From Cyanobium sp. CZS25K (GTDB taxonomy: Bacteria > Cyanobacteriota > Cyanobacteriia > PCC-6307 > Cyanobiaceae): a DNA stretch of 64,000 bases. Where the stretch lies: the NCBI GenBank assembly GCA_030373325.1, contig JAUCZB010000005.1, forward strand, positions 62,001 to 126,000. The letters run 5' to 3'. Of the stretch, positions 55,556 through 64,000 are shown one piece after another. The notes below the pieces were generated by a model that was not told the origin of the DNA, did not search any database, and was given only the letters and a program-made list of their open reading frames with translations. The number at the start of each line of letters is the position of its first letter. The first letter of the stretch is position 1. The position numbers were made by a program, and so were the translations under genes.

Positions 55556-56140
55556 TCAGATCTGCAGGGTGAAGGAGCCGATCACCACAGCGAAGAGGTC
55601 CTTCACCTTGTTCCAGCGCGCTTCGTTGGTGCTGGCGGCGAAGGTGTAGAGCCGGCCACGGTCGACCACCACGGTGGCCAGCTCGTGGCGATCGCGGTCG
55701 GCCAGATGGACCGTGTATTCCAGGTCGTAGTAGGTGCGGCCGCCCTGCTCGCGCTCATGGGCCTCCACCAGTTCGGCGTCCCGGCCGCTGCCTTCCGGTG
55801 AGATGACGCTGCGGCGCAGGGTCTCGCCCACCTCCACGGCACTGCCCAGCTGGCTGAGATCCCGGTCGGGGGTGACCTCGGACACCACCAGGCTCAGGGT
55901 TTCGTCGCTGTTGATCAGGTCGTGGAAGACCACCTGGGGGCCATTGCTGACCTGCACCCGGGTCCAGCCGGTGGGGTAGAGAAAGGCATAGCGGCCATCC
56001 GGGCTCTGGAAGGAATTCAGGCCCGCGGCGGCGGCGCTGCAGCTGGTGATCAGGGTGCCCAGTAGCAGGGACAGGAGAAGACCCACCAGGCGTGACGTCC
56101 TCAAGGGAATCCGGGAATCGCGGTGCAGCGGTGAGGCCAT
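55556..56140 (-). CDS. PsbP/CyanoP-like lipoprotein
   Basis: A 194-residue protein. The signal peptide ends in a lipobox (LITSC), so it is a thylakoid or plasma-membrane lipoprotein. The mature domain (FQSPDGRYAFLYPTGWTRV, VFHDLINSDETLSLVVSEV, RTYYDLEYTVHLADR) matches the PsbP fold. In cyanobacteria CyanoP helps photosystem II assembly and is not an oxygen-evolving subunit as in plants. It lies just before the FAD oxidoreductase gene (2-base gap). Other PsbP-like paralogues are possible. Confidence 0.88.
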   Translation of the reverse strand: MASPLHRDSRIPLRTSRLVGLLLSLLLGTLITSCSAAAAGLNSFQSPDGRYAFLYPTGWTRVQVSNGPQVVFHDLINSDETLSLVVSEVTPDRDLSQLGSAVEVGETLRRSVISPEGSGRDAELVEAHEREQGGRTYYDLEYTVHLADRDRHELATVVVDRGRLYTFAASTNEARWNKVKDLFAVVIGSFTLQI

Positions 56141-56205
56141 GACGAAAGGTCCGAAAGGGGGCGTGGGGCTGGTGATGTGTCGACATTCTCGCCCTGGCGA
56201 GGGAC

Positions 56206-57483
56206 CTACCAACGGAGGCGTCCAAGTCGGCGGGACGTCCAGCGGAGGGGGGCCGTGAGCCCCCAGGAGCGGCTGCGGAGGATTGCTTCCAGCTGTCTGG
56301 CGAGGTGCTCGCAGGAACGGTTGCTCCGGTGGAGGTGCTCCTGGTTCTCTGCAAGCTGGTGAGCGGAAGCAGCAAGCCGCTGTTGGCGCTCCAGCTCCAA
56401 CCGAACCGAGAGGGAGCCAACCTCTGGCTGATCCCTGCCAGGGAAGGCGATCTCGTGAAGGCCGGGAGGGCAATCGAAGGACGCCATGAATCCGCCCAGG
56501 TCGAAAAACGCCAGCGGCTGAAGCTTGCAGCAGGTGACCAGAACCCTGCCGGAGGGATCGATCGCGAGACCCTTCGGGCCGCCCTCCTGGGGATTGATCT
56601 GCCCGCGGCGGAAGAGGGATTCCTCCATCGTGAGAGCGGAAAGGATCGGGTCGTGGATGCCTCTCCAGTCCCCATCTGACCGATGGTAGATGTGAACGTA
56701 GGGAGCTCCGGCATCGGCCACGAGGATAAACTTCCCGTCGTGACTGAAGTGAATGCCATGGGGATAGGCCAGTCCGCGCAAAACCCCCTGAGGATCGGTG
56801 TGAGGTGAGATCCCCTCGTCAGCGTCATGGAGAAGCACACTCTGGGTGCAATGGGAACTCGTGGCCACCCAACGCCCCTGCGGAGCGATGTGGATGCCAT
56901 CCGGCAGATCAATCCAGCGCCGGAGCAGGAGATCTTCTGCCAGCACGCGAATGCCGTCCGTGATGTCAAGCAGGAACCGGCCGACCGAATCACTCCAGTT
57001 GCTGCAGACCAGCAGTTCGTAGCAGTCAGGGCTCAGGGCACGGGCGTCAAGCGATCCCGGCCCATGCAGCAGCAATCCCTCACCGCAAGGGATGATCTTC
57101 AGGGGAGCCAGGGAATCGGGCAAACCGTTGTGATCCTCCCCCAGGCGGTAGATCACCAGATCTCCCGAACGGTTGCCCACGGCCAGGTGGTGATCGTCGA
57201 GGAAGGTGAGGCCATGGGGATCGATCAGTTCCGGTGAGGTCAGCCGCACGGCCTGGCTGAGCACGATCCTGGGCCCAGCCTCTGAATCAACCCGGTTGAA
57301 CTTGAAGAAGACAACGCCACAACCCTTGTAGTCCGCCAGCGCCAGGCAGCACCCATCGGAACGAAAGCAGAGATCCTCGCCGCAGCCAACGGCGGCGATC
57401 TGATCACGAACGGAAGGGGGCGCCTCCAAAGGAAGTTCCCGCAGTGCCAAGGGCTGCTCCGGATTAAACAGCGTGTCAGTCAA
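56206..57483 (-). CDS. Beta-propeller protein with C-terminal coiled coil
   Basis: A 425-residue protein. Repeated strands such as [40 protein letters not shown] and [16 protein letters not shown] give a six- or seven-bladed lactonase/SMP-30-like propeller. The C-terminal 70 residues are a coiled coil ([20 protein letters not shown]). It ends with [17 protein letters not shown], a tail I know from the ends of large bacterial glycosyltransferases. That tail may mark association with polysaccharide enzymes. Function unknown. It is divergent from recR. Confidence 0.7.
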   Translation of the reverse strand: MTDTLFNPEQPLALRELPLEAPPSVRDQIAAVGCGEDLCFRSDGCCLALADYKGCGVVFFKFNRVDSEAGPRIVLSQAVRLTSPELIDPHGLTFLDDHHLAVGNRSGDLVIYRLGEDHNGLPDSLAPLKIIPCGEGLLLHGPGSLDARALSPDCYELLVCSNWSDSVGRFLLDITDGIRVLAEDLLLRRWIDLPDGIHIAPQGRWVATSSHCTQSVLLHDADEGISPHTDPQGVLRGLAYPHGIHFSHDGKFILVADAGAPYVHIYHRSDGDWRGIHDPILSALTMEESLFRRGQINPQEGGPKGLAIDPSGRVLVTCCKLQPLAFFDLGGFMASFDCPPGLHEIAFPGRDQPEVGSLSVRLELERQQRLAASAHQLAENQEHLHRSNRSCEHLARQLEAILRSRSWGLTAPLRWTSRRLGRLRW

Positions 57484-57627
57484 GTAGCAGGGACAAAAAG
57501 CGAGCGCTCACCAAGAAAGAACCGGGTCGGGCGGAGTGCCAGCGCCCTTCCCACCAGACCCATCCTTACCCGGCGCCCAGCCCCCGCGAGCGGGCCGCCT
57601 AGATTCACCCCATCTGCAGCCGGTCCG

Positions 57628-58227
57628 CTGAGCGGTTTCACCCGACCCCTGGCCAGGCTGATCGACCAGTTCGAACGCCTGCCGGGCATCGGCCCCCGCA
57701 CGGCCCAGCGGCTGGCCCTGCACCTGCTGCGCCAGCCGGAAGAGCAGATCCGCAGCTTCGCCGATGCCCTGCTGGCGGCCCGCAGCCAGGTGGGGCAATG
57801 CCGCCGCTGTTTCCATCTTTCAGCCGAGGAGTTCTGCGAGATCTGCCGCAACGAGGAACGGCGCAACGGCCAGATCTGTGTGGTGGCCGACTCCCGCGAC
57901 CTGCTGGCGATGGAACGCAGCCGCGAATTCCATGGGCACTATCACGTGCTGGGCGGACTGATCTCGCCGATGGATGGGGTCGGTCCGGAGCTGTTGCAGA
58001 TCCAGCCGCTGGTGGAGCGGGTCGACCGGGAGGGGGTCGTCGAGGTGATCCTGGCCCTGACCCCCAGCGTGGAGGGCGACACCACCAGCCTCTACCTGGC
58101 CCGTCTGCTCAAACCCTTCACGAGCGTCAGCCGCATCGCCTACGGACTGCCGGTGGGGGGTGAGCTGGAATACGCCGACGAGGTGACCCTGGCCCGGGCG
58201 TTCGAAGGCCGCCGCCGGATGGAATGA
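57628..58227 (+). CDS. recR: Recombination protein RecR
   Basis: A protein of about 199 residues: [21 protein letters not shown] (helix-hairpin-helix), [16 protein letters not shown] (four-Cys zinc site), and the Toprim domain ([30 protein letters not shown]). RecR with RecO loads RecA at gaps. No ATG, GTG or TTG lies in frame before the conserved part. I use the CTG at 57628 as the likely start; the next in-frame ATG or GTG (57790) would cut off the helix-hairpin-helix. Its stop overlaps the urea-transporter start (ATGA). Confidence 0.9.
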   Translation: MSGFTRPLARLIDQFERLPGIGPRTAQRLALHLLRQPEEQIRSFADALLAARSQVGQCRRCFHLSAEEFCEICRNEERRNGQICVVADSRDLLAMERSREFHGHYHVLGGLISPMDGVGPELLQIQPLVERVDREGVVEVILALTPSVEGDTTSLYLARLLKPFTSVSRIAYGLPVGGELEYADEVTLARAFEGRRRME

Positions 58228-59870
58228 CGCGCTCTCAGGACAGCCACCAGAGCCAGGCCTTCGATCTTTTGGCCACCTTTCTCGAGACCACAACGGGCCC
58301 AACGGAGCGCCTGTCATGGCTTCCGACCGCAGGCACCCTGCCGCACTTCAGTCAGCGATGGGGAGGGCACAGCTACTTCACCGCCCTGACCAGCGCCCTG
58401 CGCAGCCTGGGCCAGGTCATCTTCATCAACAACCCGATCAGTGGTCTGCTGCTGTTGCTGGCGTTGCTGGGGCAATCGCCCGCTATGGGACTCTTCTCGG
58501 CCCTGGGCGTCGCCACGGCGAACCTCACCGCCAAGGCGATCGGCTGTGATCGGGGGGCGCGGTGCAACGGCATCTATGGCTTCAATGGCGCCCTTGTGGG
58601 CAGTGCCGCCGCCGCCTTCCGGACTCCCGGGCCCCTGAGGGCCTGGCTGGTGGTGGTGGCCATCGGGGCCGCCCTCACCACGCTGCTGCTCCACCACCTG
58701 GGCCGCTGGCTGATCCAGCGGCTCGGGCTGCCGCCCCTGACCCTGCCGTTCTGCCTGGTCACCTGGCTGATGCTCACCGTGGTGATGGCCCTCCACAATC
58801 CCGCCATGGATGTGCTGCGGGGCGCCATCCCAGCGGCCCAGGGTCCCGGTGTCGCCGTCCTGCTGCTGGGGGTCGTACGGGGCTTCGGCCAGGTGTTCCT
58901 CTGCCCGTCCCTGCTCAGCGGCTTGCTGGTGCTCGGGGCCGTTGCCGCCGGCAGCCCCCTGGCCGCCCTGATCGGCCTGGCCGGAGGGCTGGTCTCCAGC
59001 CTCAGCGCGCTGGCCCTCGGCATGGCCCCAGGGGCCATCGCCCTTGGGCTGGGCAGCTACAACGGCGTCCTCACCGCCATCGCCATCGGCGGCACCTTCT
59101 ATGCCACCACCCGCGGCAGCGTTCTGATCGCCCTGGTCGCCGGCGCGGGATCCAGCCTGGTGACCCGGGCCCTGGGCCCGGCGTTCGCCAGCGCAGGGCT
59201 TCCCCTGCTCACCCTGCCGTTCATCGTGGCCACCCTGGCCACCATGGTGACGGTGCGCCGTGCCCTTCCTTCCCTCCTGCCGGTCGCCCTGCATTCGGTG
59301 CTCACCCCCGAGGAGCACCGCCAACGGTTCGTTGTCGCGACATCGCTGCTCTCGGATTTTCGCCGCCAATTGCATCGGGCCCTGTCCGGGGAGCGCCAGG
59401 TGGCGCTGCTCCCCCTGGCGGAGGTCTCCCAGCGCCAGCGGCTGCAGACCCTGTTCGCCGAACTCGATCGGGACGGAAGTGGCACTCTCAGCCTGGCGGA
59501 GCTGACCGACGGTCTCAGGCGGCAACAGCCCGAAACCAGGCGGGACGCCACCTCGAGGCCCCCGGAGCGGCTGCTGGAGGAGGTCTTGGAGGGCATGGAT
59601 CTCGATGGCGATGGCCAGGTGGATGCCGAGGAATTCGCTGAACTGATGCTGCGGCTGCGCCGCCTGCACGGGGGCCGCGAGCGGCTGCTCACCTACCTGC
59701 AGCCCGTGGATGCCGACGGCAATGACCGGTTGGAACCCGCCGAGCTCGACCGGCTGCTGAGCAGCGTCGGCCAACCCCGCCTGACAGCCCGGGAACACCA
59801 GCAAATGTTCGGCCTCGATGGCCGTGGCCTGAGCTGGGAAAGCTTCATCGACCGACTGCTGCTGACCTGA
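58224..59870 (+). CDS. Urea transporter (UT family) fused to EF-hands
   Basis: A 548-residue protein. The N-terminal 350 residues are a two-repeat UT transporter: [19 protein letters not shown], then [19 protein letters not shown], with about ten helices. The last 150 residues hold EF-hands, with Ca2+ loops [24 protein letters not shown] and [13 protein letters not shown] fourth, degenerate unit is near the end. Normal UT proteins lack EF-hands. This suggests Ca2+-gated or Ca2+-tuned urea transport in a cyanobacterium. It overlaps recR by 4 bases; no urease gene is in the window. Confidence 0.88.
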   Translation: MTRSQDSHQSQAFDLLATFLETTTGPTERLSWLPTAGTLPHFSQRWGGHSYFTALTSALRSLGQVIFINNPISGLLLLLALLGQSPAMGLFSALGVATANLTAKAIGCDRGARCNGIYGFNGALVGSAAAAFRTPGPLRAWLVVVAIGAALTTLLLHHLGRWLIQRLGLPPLTLPFCLVTWLMLTVVMALHNPAMDVLRGAIPAAQGPGVAVLLLGVVRGFGQVFLCPSLLSGLLVLGAVAAGSPLAALIGLAGGLVSSLSALALGMAPGAIALGLGSYNGVLTAIAIGGTFYATTRGSVLIALVAGAGSSLVTRALGPAFASAGLPLLTLPFIVATLATMVTVRRALPSLLPVALHSVLTPEEHRQRFVVATSLLSDFRRQLHRALSGERQVALLPLAEVSQRQRLQTLFAELDRDGSGTLSLAELTDGLRRQQPETRRDATSRPPERLLEEVLEGMDLDGDGQVDAEEFAELMLRLRRLHGGRERLLTYLQPVDADGNDRLEPAELDRLLSSVGQPRLTAREHQQMFGLDGRGLSWESFIDRLLLT

Positions 59871-59981
59871 GGACGCTCCCCCATCGGGCCGGATCGATGG
59901 CCGAGGCGATGACCCTATTGTCTGAATCCCCCGTCCTGGCCTGCCCTCCGGTGCACGGAGGGGCCGGTTGTCTTCTCAGCG

Positions 59982-60923
59982 ATGCCAGCCACCAGCCGCT
60001 ACAGCGCCATCCCTCCCATCGAGCGGCTGCCGGACTGGATCCGTCGCCCGCTGGGTGAGGCCACGGCCACCGAGCGGGTGCAGGGGGTGGTCAAACAGCA
60101 GCGGCTGCACACCATCTGCGAGGAGGGCCGCTGCCCTAACCGGGGTGAGTGCTACGCCGCCGGCACGGCCACCTTCCTGCTGGGCGGGCCCATCTGCACC
60201 CGCAGCTGCGCCTTCTGCCAGGTGGACAAGGGCCGGGCGCCGCTGCCCCTCGACGGGGGTGAAGCGGAGCGGGTGGCGGAGGCGGTGCAGGCGCTCAACC
60301 TGCGCTACGTGGTGCTCACCGCCGTGGCCCGCGACGACCTTGCCGACCACGGCGCCAGCCTGTTCACCGCCACCATCGCCGCGATCCGCCGCCGCGATCC
60401 AACGGTGATGATCGAGGTGCTGACCCCCGATTTCTGGGGCGGTCACCCCGACCCCGAAGCGGGCCGCCGGGCCCAGCGGCAACGGCTGGCCGCGGTGCTG
60501 GCCGCCGCACCGGTGTGCTTCAACCACAACCTGGAGACGGTGGAGCGCCTCCAGGGCGACGTGCGCCGCGGCGCCACCTACCGCCGTTCCCTGGAGCTGC
60601 TTGCCGCAGCCCGGGAGCTGGCGCCGCAGATTCCCACCAAATCCGGCCTGATGCTGGGGCTCGGCGAAACGGCCACGGAGGTGGTGGCCAGTCTGGAGCA
60701 CCTGCGGGCCGCCGGCTGCCAGCGGCTCACCCTGGGCCAGTACCTGCGCCCCTCCCTGGCCCACATTCCCGTGGCGCGCTACTGGCGGCCGGAGGAGTTC
60801 GAGGAGCTGGGCGCCATCGCCCGGGAACTGGGATTTGATCAGGTGCGCAGCGGCCCCCTGGTGCGCAGCAGTTACCACGCCGCTGGGGAGGAGATCCCGC
60901 TCCAGGAGCGTCAGCGGCCGTAG
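59982..60923 (+). CDS. lipA: Lipoyl synthase LipA
   Basis: A 313-residue radical-SAM enzyme. The auxiliary cluster Cys are in [12 protein letters not shown], the SAM cluster motif is CTRSCAFC, and RSSYHA lies near the C-terminus. It inserts two sulfurs into octanoyl groups of lipoate-dependent enzymes. The ATG at 59982 gives a normal length. The 3' end overlaps the convergent PEBP gene by 13 bases. Confidence 0.95.
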   Translation: MPATSRYSAIPPIERLPDWIRRPLGEATATERVQGVVKQQRLHTICEEGRCPNRGECYAAGTATFLLGGPICTRSCAFCQVDKGRAPLPLDGGEAERVAEAVQALNLRYVVLTAVARDDLADHGASLFTATIAAIRRRDPTVMIEVLTPDFWGGHPDPEAGRRAQRQRLAAVLAAAPVCFNHNLETVERLQGDVRRGATYRRSLELLAAARELAPQIPTKSGLMLGLGETATEVVASLEHLRAAGCQRLTLGQYLRPSLAHIPVARYWRPEEFEELGAIARELGFDQVRSGPLVRSSYHAAGEEIPLQERQRP

Positions 60924-61462
60924 GTGGCCGTGAACGTGGCGGCTCCAAGGCTGTTGGCGTTCACCAGGAAACCCGCCAGGGCGGCCGTGGCTCCAGCGGG
61001 AAGCGGCAGCCGCTCCACCTTGAGGGCATGGAGGCTGAAGATGTAGCGATGGGGCGGATCTCCCACCGGCGGGCAGGGGCCTCCCCAGCCGGGAAGGCCG
61101 TAATCCGTACCCACCTGACGGGCACCGGGCGGCAGGGCCGAACCATCCGTGAGGCCGGCGCCGGCCGGCAGGGAGCGCAGGCTGGCGGGCAGATCGATCA
61201 CCACCCAGTGCCACCAGCCACTGCCACCGGTGGGGGCGTCGGGATCATGCACCAGCAGGGCGAAGCTGCGGGTCCCCGCCGGCGGGTGGCTCCAGCTCAG
61301 GGCCGGCGAGACATTCTCGCCGCTGCAACCGAAGCCGTTGAACACGTGGCGCAGGGGGATCGCGGCGCCGGCCGGAAGGTCGGAGCTGCGCAGGGAGAAG
61401 TCGGCCGCTGAGGCGCCCGGCACCGCCAGAAGCAGAGACAGGGCGACAAGAAAGGGGCGCAT
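60911..61462 (-). CDS. YbhB/YbcL (PEBP) family exported protein
   Basis: A 183-residue protein with a signal peptide ([18 protein letters not shown]). The PEBP blocks are [40 protein letters not shown] and [14 protein letters not shown]. The ligand is unknown in bacteria; eukaryotic relatives bind phospholipids and Raf kinase. The stop overlaps lipA. It is the nearest minus gene downstream of the 61513 repeat. Confidence 0.9.
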   Translation of the reverse strand: MRPFLVALSLLLAVPGASAADFSLRSSDLPAGAAIPLRHVFNGFGCSGENVSPALSWSHPPAGTRSFALLVHDPDAPTGGSGWWHWVVIDLPASLRSLPAGAGLTDGSALPPGARQVGTDYGLPGWGGPCPPVGDPPHRYIFSLHALKVERLPLPAGATAALAGFLVNANSLGAATFTATYGR

Positions 61463-61512
61463 GGCCGTTCAATGCCCAAAGCGGATCCAACCTATCGATC
61501 AGCGCCTTCGCT

Positions 61513-61538
61513 GAGGTGAGGTGAGGTGAGGTGAGGTG
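61513..61538. repeat. GAGGT pentamer tandem repeat
   Basis: Five head-to-tail copies of GAGGT plus one extra G, in the 97-base gap between the PEBP gene (start 61462) and the DOMON-like gene (stop 61560). Short simple repeats are prone to slippage and may differ in number between strains. Confidence 0.9.
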
Positions 61539-61559
61539 CGCTGCGCCTTCCTGCCGTTC

Positions 61560-62108
61560 TCAGAGCCGCAGCAGGAATGCGTCTCGACGGTGGAAATCGG
61601 GCTCCACCCCCGGATGGGCCAGGGCCCAGTAGCTCAGCTGGCCGCTGCGATCCTCGATCACACTGGCGATCGCCACCTGCAGGGGAACCCCGCTGGGGAT
61701 CGCCGGCGGCAACGGCAGATCCAGGTGCAGGGTCAGAAGCTCGTCGTGGCGGCAGACCCGATGCAGCGGAAGGTCGTAGCCGGGCTCCGGCCGCAGGCCA
61801 AGGCGGTAATCCTCCAGCCGGTAAACGTTCCAGTGACCGGCCGGGGAGAGATTGAGCTCCCAGTAGGGACGCTCTCCCTCAACGCCCCAGAAGCACTCAA
61901 AGCAGGTGGTGGACCAGAGGCCATCCCGGCGCGAGGGTGAGGGGACCGGCGACGCCAGATGCACCGCCTCGATCGCTCCGCCCAGCCGGAAGCTCAGCCG
62001 CAGCCGGCCGGCCTCGCGGCTGACCTCGCCCTCCAGCTGGAGGGCCGGCGATGGGGGGCCGGCGACAAAGGGACGGAGTTCGAAGCGATGGGAAACGGGT
62101 TCAGCCAT
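61560..62108 (-). CDS. DOMON-like domain protein
   Basis: A 182-residue protein of one beta-rich domain (LQLEGEVSREAGRLRLSFRL, LWSTTCFECFWGVEGERPYWELNLSPAGHWNVYR). It has no signal peptide. DOMON-like domains bind haem or sugars in other proteins; the ligand here is unknown. Its ATG overlaps the kinase stop, so it is co-translated with the kinase. The pairing suggests a shared sugar or glycan task, which is inference. Confidence 0.8.
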   Translation of the reverse strand: MAEPVSHRFELRPFVAGPPSPALQLEGEVSREAGRLRLSFRLGGAIEAVHLASPVPSPSRRDGLWSTTCFECFWGVEGERPYWELNLSPAGHWNVYRLEDYRLGLRPEPGYDLPLHRVCRHDELLTLHLDLPLPPAIPSGVPLQVAIASVIEDRSGQLSYWALAHPGVEPDFHRRDAFLLRL

Positions 62109-63247
62109 CAGCAGCGGCCGGCGACAGCGGACCTGAGCTCATTGATCACGGCATGGATCTGGTGCTCCTGGGCCTCGATGCTTTCGGTGAGCCGGAACTG
62201 CACCTGGGCGCGCTGCAGATTGTGGTCGGGGTGCTCCGTCCTGAAATAGACGTTGCCCGCCAGATGATCGGTGAAGAAACGCAGGCCAAGCTCGAAGCTG
62301 ATCAGACGGATCGCGGCATAGAGATGCTCATAGTCCGCGTCGGTGAGAAATCCTGAGGCGGCGGCCAGATACCCACCCAGCACCTCCCGGCAAAGGTCAA
62401 GATCGAAGTGGACGGCTTGCAGATCCCTCGTTTCCTCACCGAGTGGATTGCAGCAGGAGCGCAGGCAATCGCCGATGTCGTAGTGAATCAGGCCAGGCTT
62501 CACCGTGTCGAGATCGACCAGAGCGACGGCCTGCCCGGACGCGACATCCATCATCACATTGTTGACCTTCGGATCCCCGTGGATGGGGCGAAGTCGCAGA
62601 TGGCCGCTGGCCCTGGCGGCCTCCAGCACCGAGGCGAACCCGCGTCGCTCCTCAATGAAGGCACGGCAGTACTGAACGTCGCTGCCCGCCACGACCGGCG
62701 TCTCCGCCAGCGCCGCGTCATAGTGCTCGAGATATCTGGGCGTGACATGAAAGCCCTCCAGGGTGTCGGCCAGCCTGTCCGGGGAAAGATCACTGATCAG
62801 ATGATGGAAAAGGCCCAGACCAAAGCCCACTTCCCTGGCCTGATCAGCACCGGCCACCACATCAAAACTCCGAGAGGTTTCGATGAAGGTGATCATGCGC
62901 CAGAAACCACCCTCCCGCTCCACCCAGGGAAGGCCCTGTTCGCGGCAATGCAACACCCGGGGAAGCTCCCAGCGACGCTCAGCGAGCAGGGCACAGCCCT
63001 GGGTCAGTCGCCCATCAACATGCTCACCAATGGCGATCATGTTGGCCATCACCAGCTCGGGCCTCACAAACACCTTCCGGTTCAGCTTCTGCAGCACAAA
63101 CCGCCGCAGCGGCGGACCTTCGCAGACGACGAGGAAACTGTCGTTGACGTTGCCGTTGCCCAGGGGTTCCAGGCCGCAGATCCGACCGGGAAGATCGAAC
63201 GCCGCGGCGATGGAGGCCAGGCCGCTGTCGGACTCCCGAAGGGTCAT
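62108..63247 (-). CDS. APH-family kinase (phosphotransferase enzyme family)
   Basis: A 379-residue protein. The catalytic loop is HGDPKVNN, and the metal site follows as LVDLDTV. The N-terminal ATP-binding region is FVLQKLNRKVFVRPELVMANM. It resembles N-acetylhexosamine/homoserine/choline kinases. The ATG at 63247 is the best start; a longer frame upstream is not conserved. It overlaps the DOMON-like gene. The substrate is a small alcohol or sugar, not certain. Confidence 0.87.
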   Translation of the reverse strand: MTLRESDSGLASIAAAFDLPGRICGLEPLGNGNVNDSFLVVCEGPPLRRFVLQKLNRKVFVRPELVMANMIAIGEHVDGRLTQGCALLAERRWELPRVLHCREQGLPWVEREGGFWRMITFIETSRSFDVVAGADQAREVGFGLGLFHHLISDLSPDRLADTLEGFHVTPRYLEHYDAALAETPVVAGSDVQYCRAFIEERRGFASVLEAARASGHLRLRPIHGDPKVNNVMMDVASGQAVALVDLDTVKPGLIHYDIGDCLRSCCNPLGEETRDLQAVHFDLDLCREVLGGYLAAASGFLTDADYEHLYAAIRLISFELGLRFFTDHLAGNVYFRTEHPDHNLQRAQVQFRLTESIEAQEHQIHAVINELRSAVAGRC

Positions 63248-63287
63248 GGGCGGGGGCACCGAGCGAGCAGGTGCGGATGATCGCATG

Positions 63288-63947
63288 TCAGCACGGCAAA
63301 CCGGCGGCGTGCAGCAGGGCGAGGACCCGGTCGTCCGGCAACTGCTCGAAGTGCTCGTACCACAGCCCCACCGCCTGGAGATCATCGACAACGGCCAGGG
63401 CCTCCAACCGTTCCACCAGCCGGCCCAGTTCGATGGCGACCTCACGCTCGACCACCGGCACCGCCAGGGCCAGGGAGGCCGGTTCAAGCTTGCGGAGCGA
63501 GACCAGGGCCGCCTTGACGGTCATGCCGGTGGCGATACCGTCGTCCACCACGATCAGAGGACGGCCCCGCAGCTGGTCGCCGGGTGGGTCGCCGAAGCGC
63601 TGTTGCCGGCGCCGCAGCTCGTTCTCCTGCGCCCGCAGCCAGCCGTGCCTTGTTGCCGTGGTGGCCCGGCCGCTGGCGCCCTGCCCCTTCCGCCAGAGCA
63701 CCACTCCACCGGCGGCGACGGCCCCGATCGCCACTTCCGGCCAGTCGGGATCGGCGACCTTGCGCACCGACCAGGTGACCAGGGGCAAGTGCAGGCGCGC
63801 CGCCATCGCCGCCGCCACCGGCACCCCACCCCTGGGCAGGGCCACCAGGATGCTGTCGCGGCTGAGGCCCTGGCCAGCCGCGAAGACCTCCGCCAGGGCG
63901 AGCCCAGCCTGGTGACGGTCGGTCCAGAGGGGAGGTCGGTGTGCCAT
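63288..63947 (-). CDS. Phosphoribosyltransferase family protein
   Basis: A 219-residue protein. The PRPP-binding motif is LIVVDDGIATGMTVKAAL, with an N-terminal LVALPRGGVPVAAAMA block. Members include purine salvage enzymes and regulators; this one resembles the broad ComF/erythromycin-esterase-associated type more than apt or hpt. Substrate unknown. It is the first of the three minus genes (phosphoribosyltransferase, kinase, DOMON). The remaining 53 bases to the window end show nothing recognisable. Confidence 0.85.
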   Translation of the reverse strand: MAHRPPLWTDRHQAGLALAEVFAAGQGLSRDSILVALPRGGVPVAAAMAARLHLPLVTWSVRKVADPDWPEVAIGAVAAGGVVLWRKGQGASGRATTATRHGWLRAQENELRRRQQRFGDPPGDQLRGRPLIVVDDGIATGMTVKAALVSLRKLEPASLALAVPVVEREVAIELGRLVERLEALAVVDDLQAVGLWYEHFEQLPDDRVLALLHAAGLPC

Positions 63948-64000
63948 GACGTTGGGGGGTGACTCCGTTTTCGGCAGGAGCGCCGCGGCGGCAAGACGAG

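Overview
This window looks like a piece of a high-GC picocyanobacterial chromosome (Cyanobium / Synechococcus type). The evidence is a 40-residue PsbY, a CrtH-type carotenoid isomerase, Ycf54 (a partner of the chlorophyll cyclase), a PsbP/CyanoP-like lipoprotein, an SLH-OprB porin, an RRM glycine-rich RNA-binding protein, a DUF6761-like protein and several GCGATCGC (HIP1) octamers (for example 392-399, 5310-5317, 8650-8657, 17897-17904, 25560-25567). Most of the window is dense and GC-rich. Two stretches look lower in GC by eye (about 2357-4171 and 50400-52900) and may have been acquired or be decaying.

Layout. 1-4171 (minus): an Anbu proteasome-like protease locus (Anbu, transglutaminase, N-formylglutamate amidohydrolase, a decayed second transglutaminase) behind a compositionally foreign GH13 enzyme. 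4537-12605 (plus): a metal-stress-like block with a MerR regulator and operator-like dyad, two DUF305 proteins, a DUF302 protein, a P3A H+-ATPase, a broken multicopper oxidase, an unknown ORF and a porin with a Fur-family-like 7-1-7 palindrome just before its start. 12712-14299: a small gene, a NarL-type regulator, a RelBE-like toxin-antitoxin pair and tRNA-Lys(UUU). 14360-22726: gamma-carbonic-anhydrase-like protein, psbY overlapping trmFO, an amylosucrase-like GH13, crtH, a nitrilase-family enzyme, two conserved unknowns and a response regulator lacking its phosphoacceptor Asp. 22930-26767: a DUF6761-like gene, a minus operon plsC-unknown-bolA-grxD, then pdxJ-ycf54. 26889-36358: a phosphoesterase and an overlapping recC-recB-recD operon.

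36757-43675: a mannose-6-phosphate isomerase-type cupin, a DEAD-box helicase, small genes around a perfect 12-bp hairpin, an RNA-binding protein overlapping an ABC exporter, an LCP protein, and convergent MgtC. 43758-50388: a tight operon with a two-part FUSC exporter, an OprB-like porin, a TolC-like channel and a CLC channel, preceded by a 21-bp tandem repeat. 50583-52741: a GAF-GGDEF protein with a degenerate active site beside a decayed hybrid histidine kinase. 52929-57483 (minus): beta-propeller, CyanoP, FAD oxidoreductase, HlyD-like adaptor and a 65-residue membrane protein. 57628-64000: recR (no canonical start codon), a urea transporter fused to EF-hands, lipA, a PEBP protein, a DOMON-like protein, an APH-family kinase and a phosphoribosyltransferase.

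No CRISPR array, insertion sequence, phage module or rRNA was seen. The most interesting points are the FUSC-porin-TolC-CLC operon, the urea transporter/EF-hand fusion, the metal block with its broken oxidase, and the three decaying genes.
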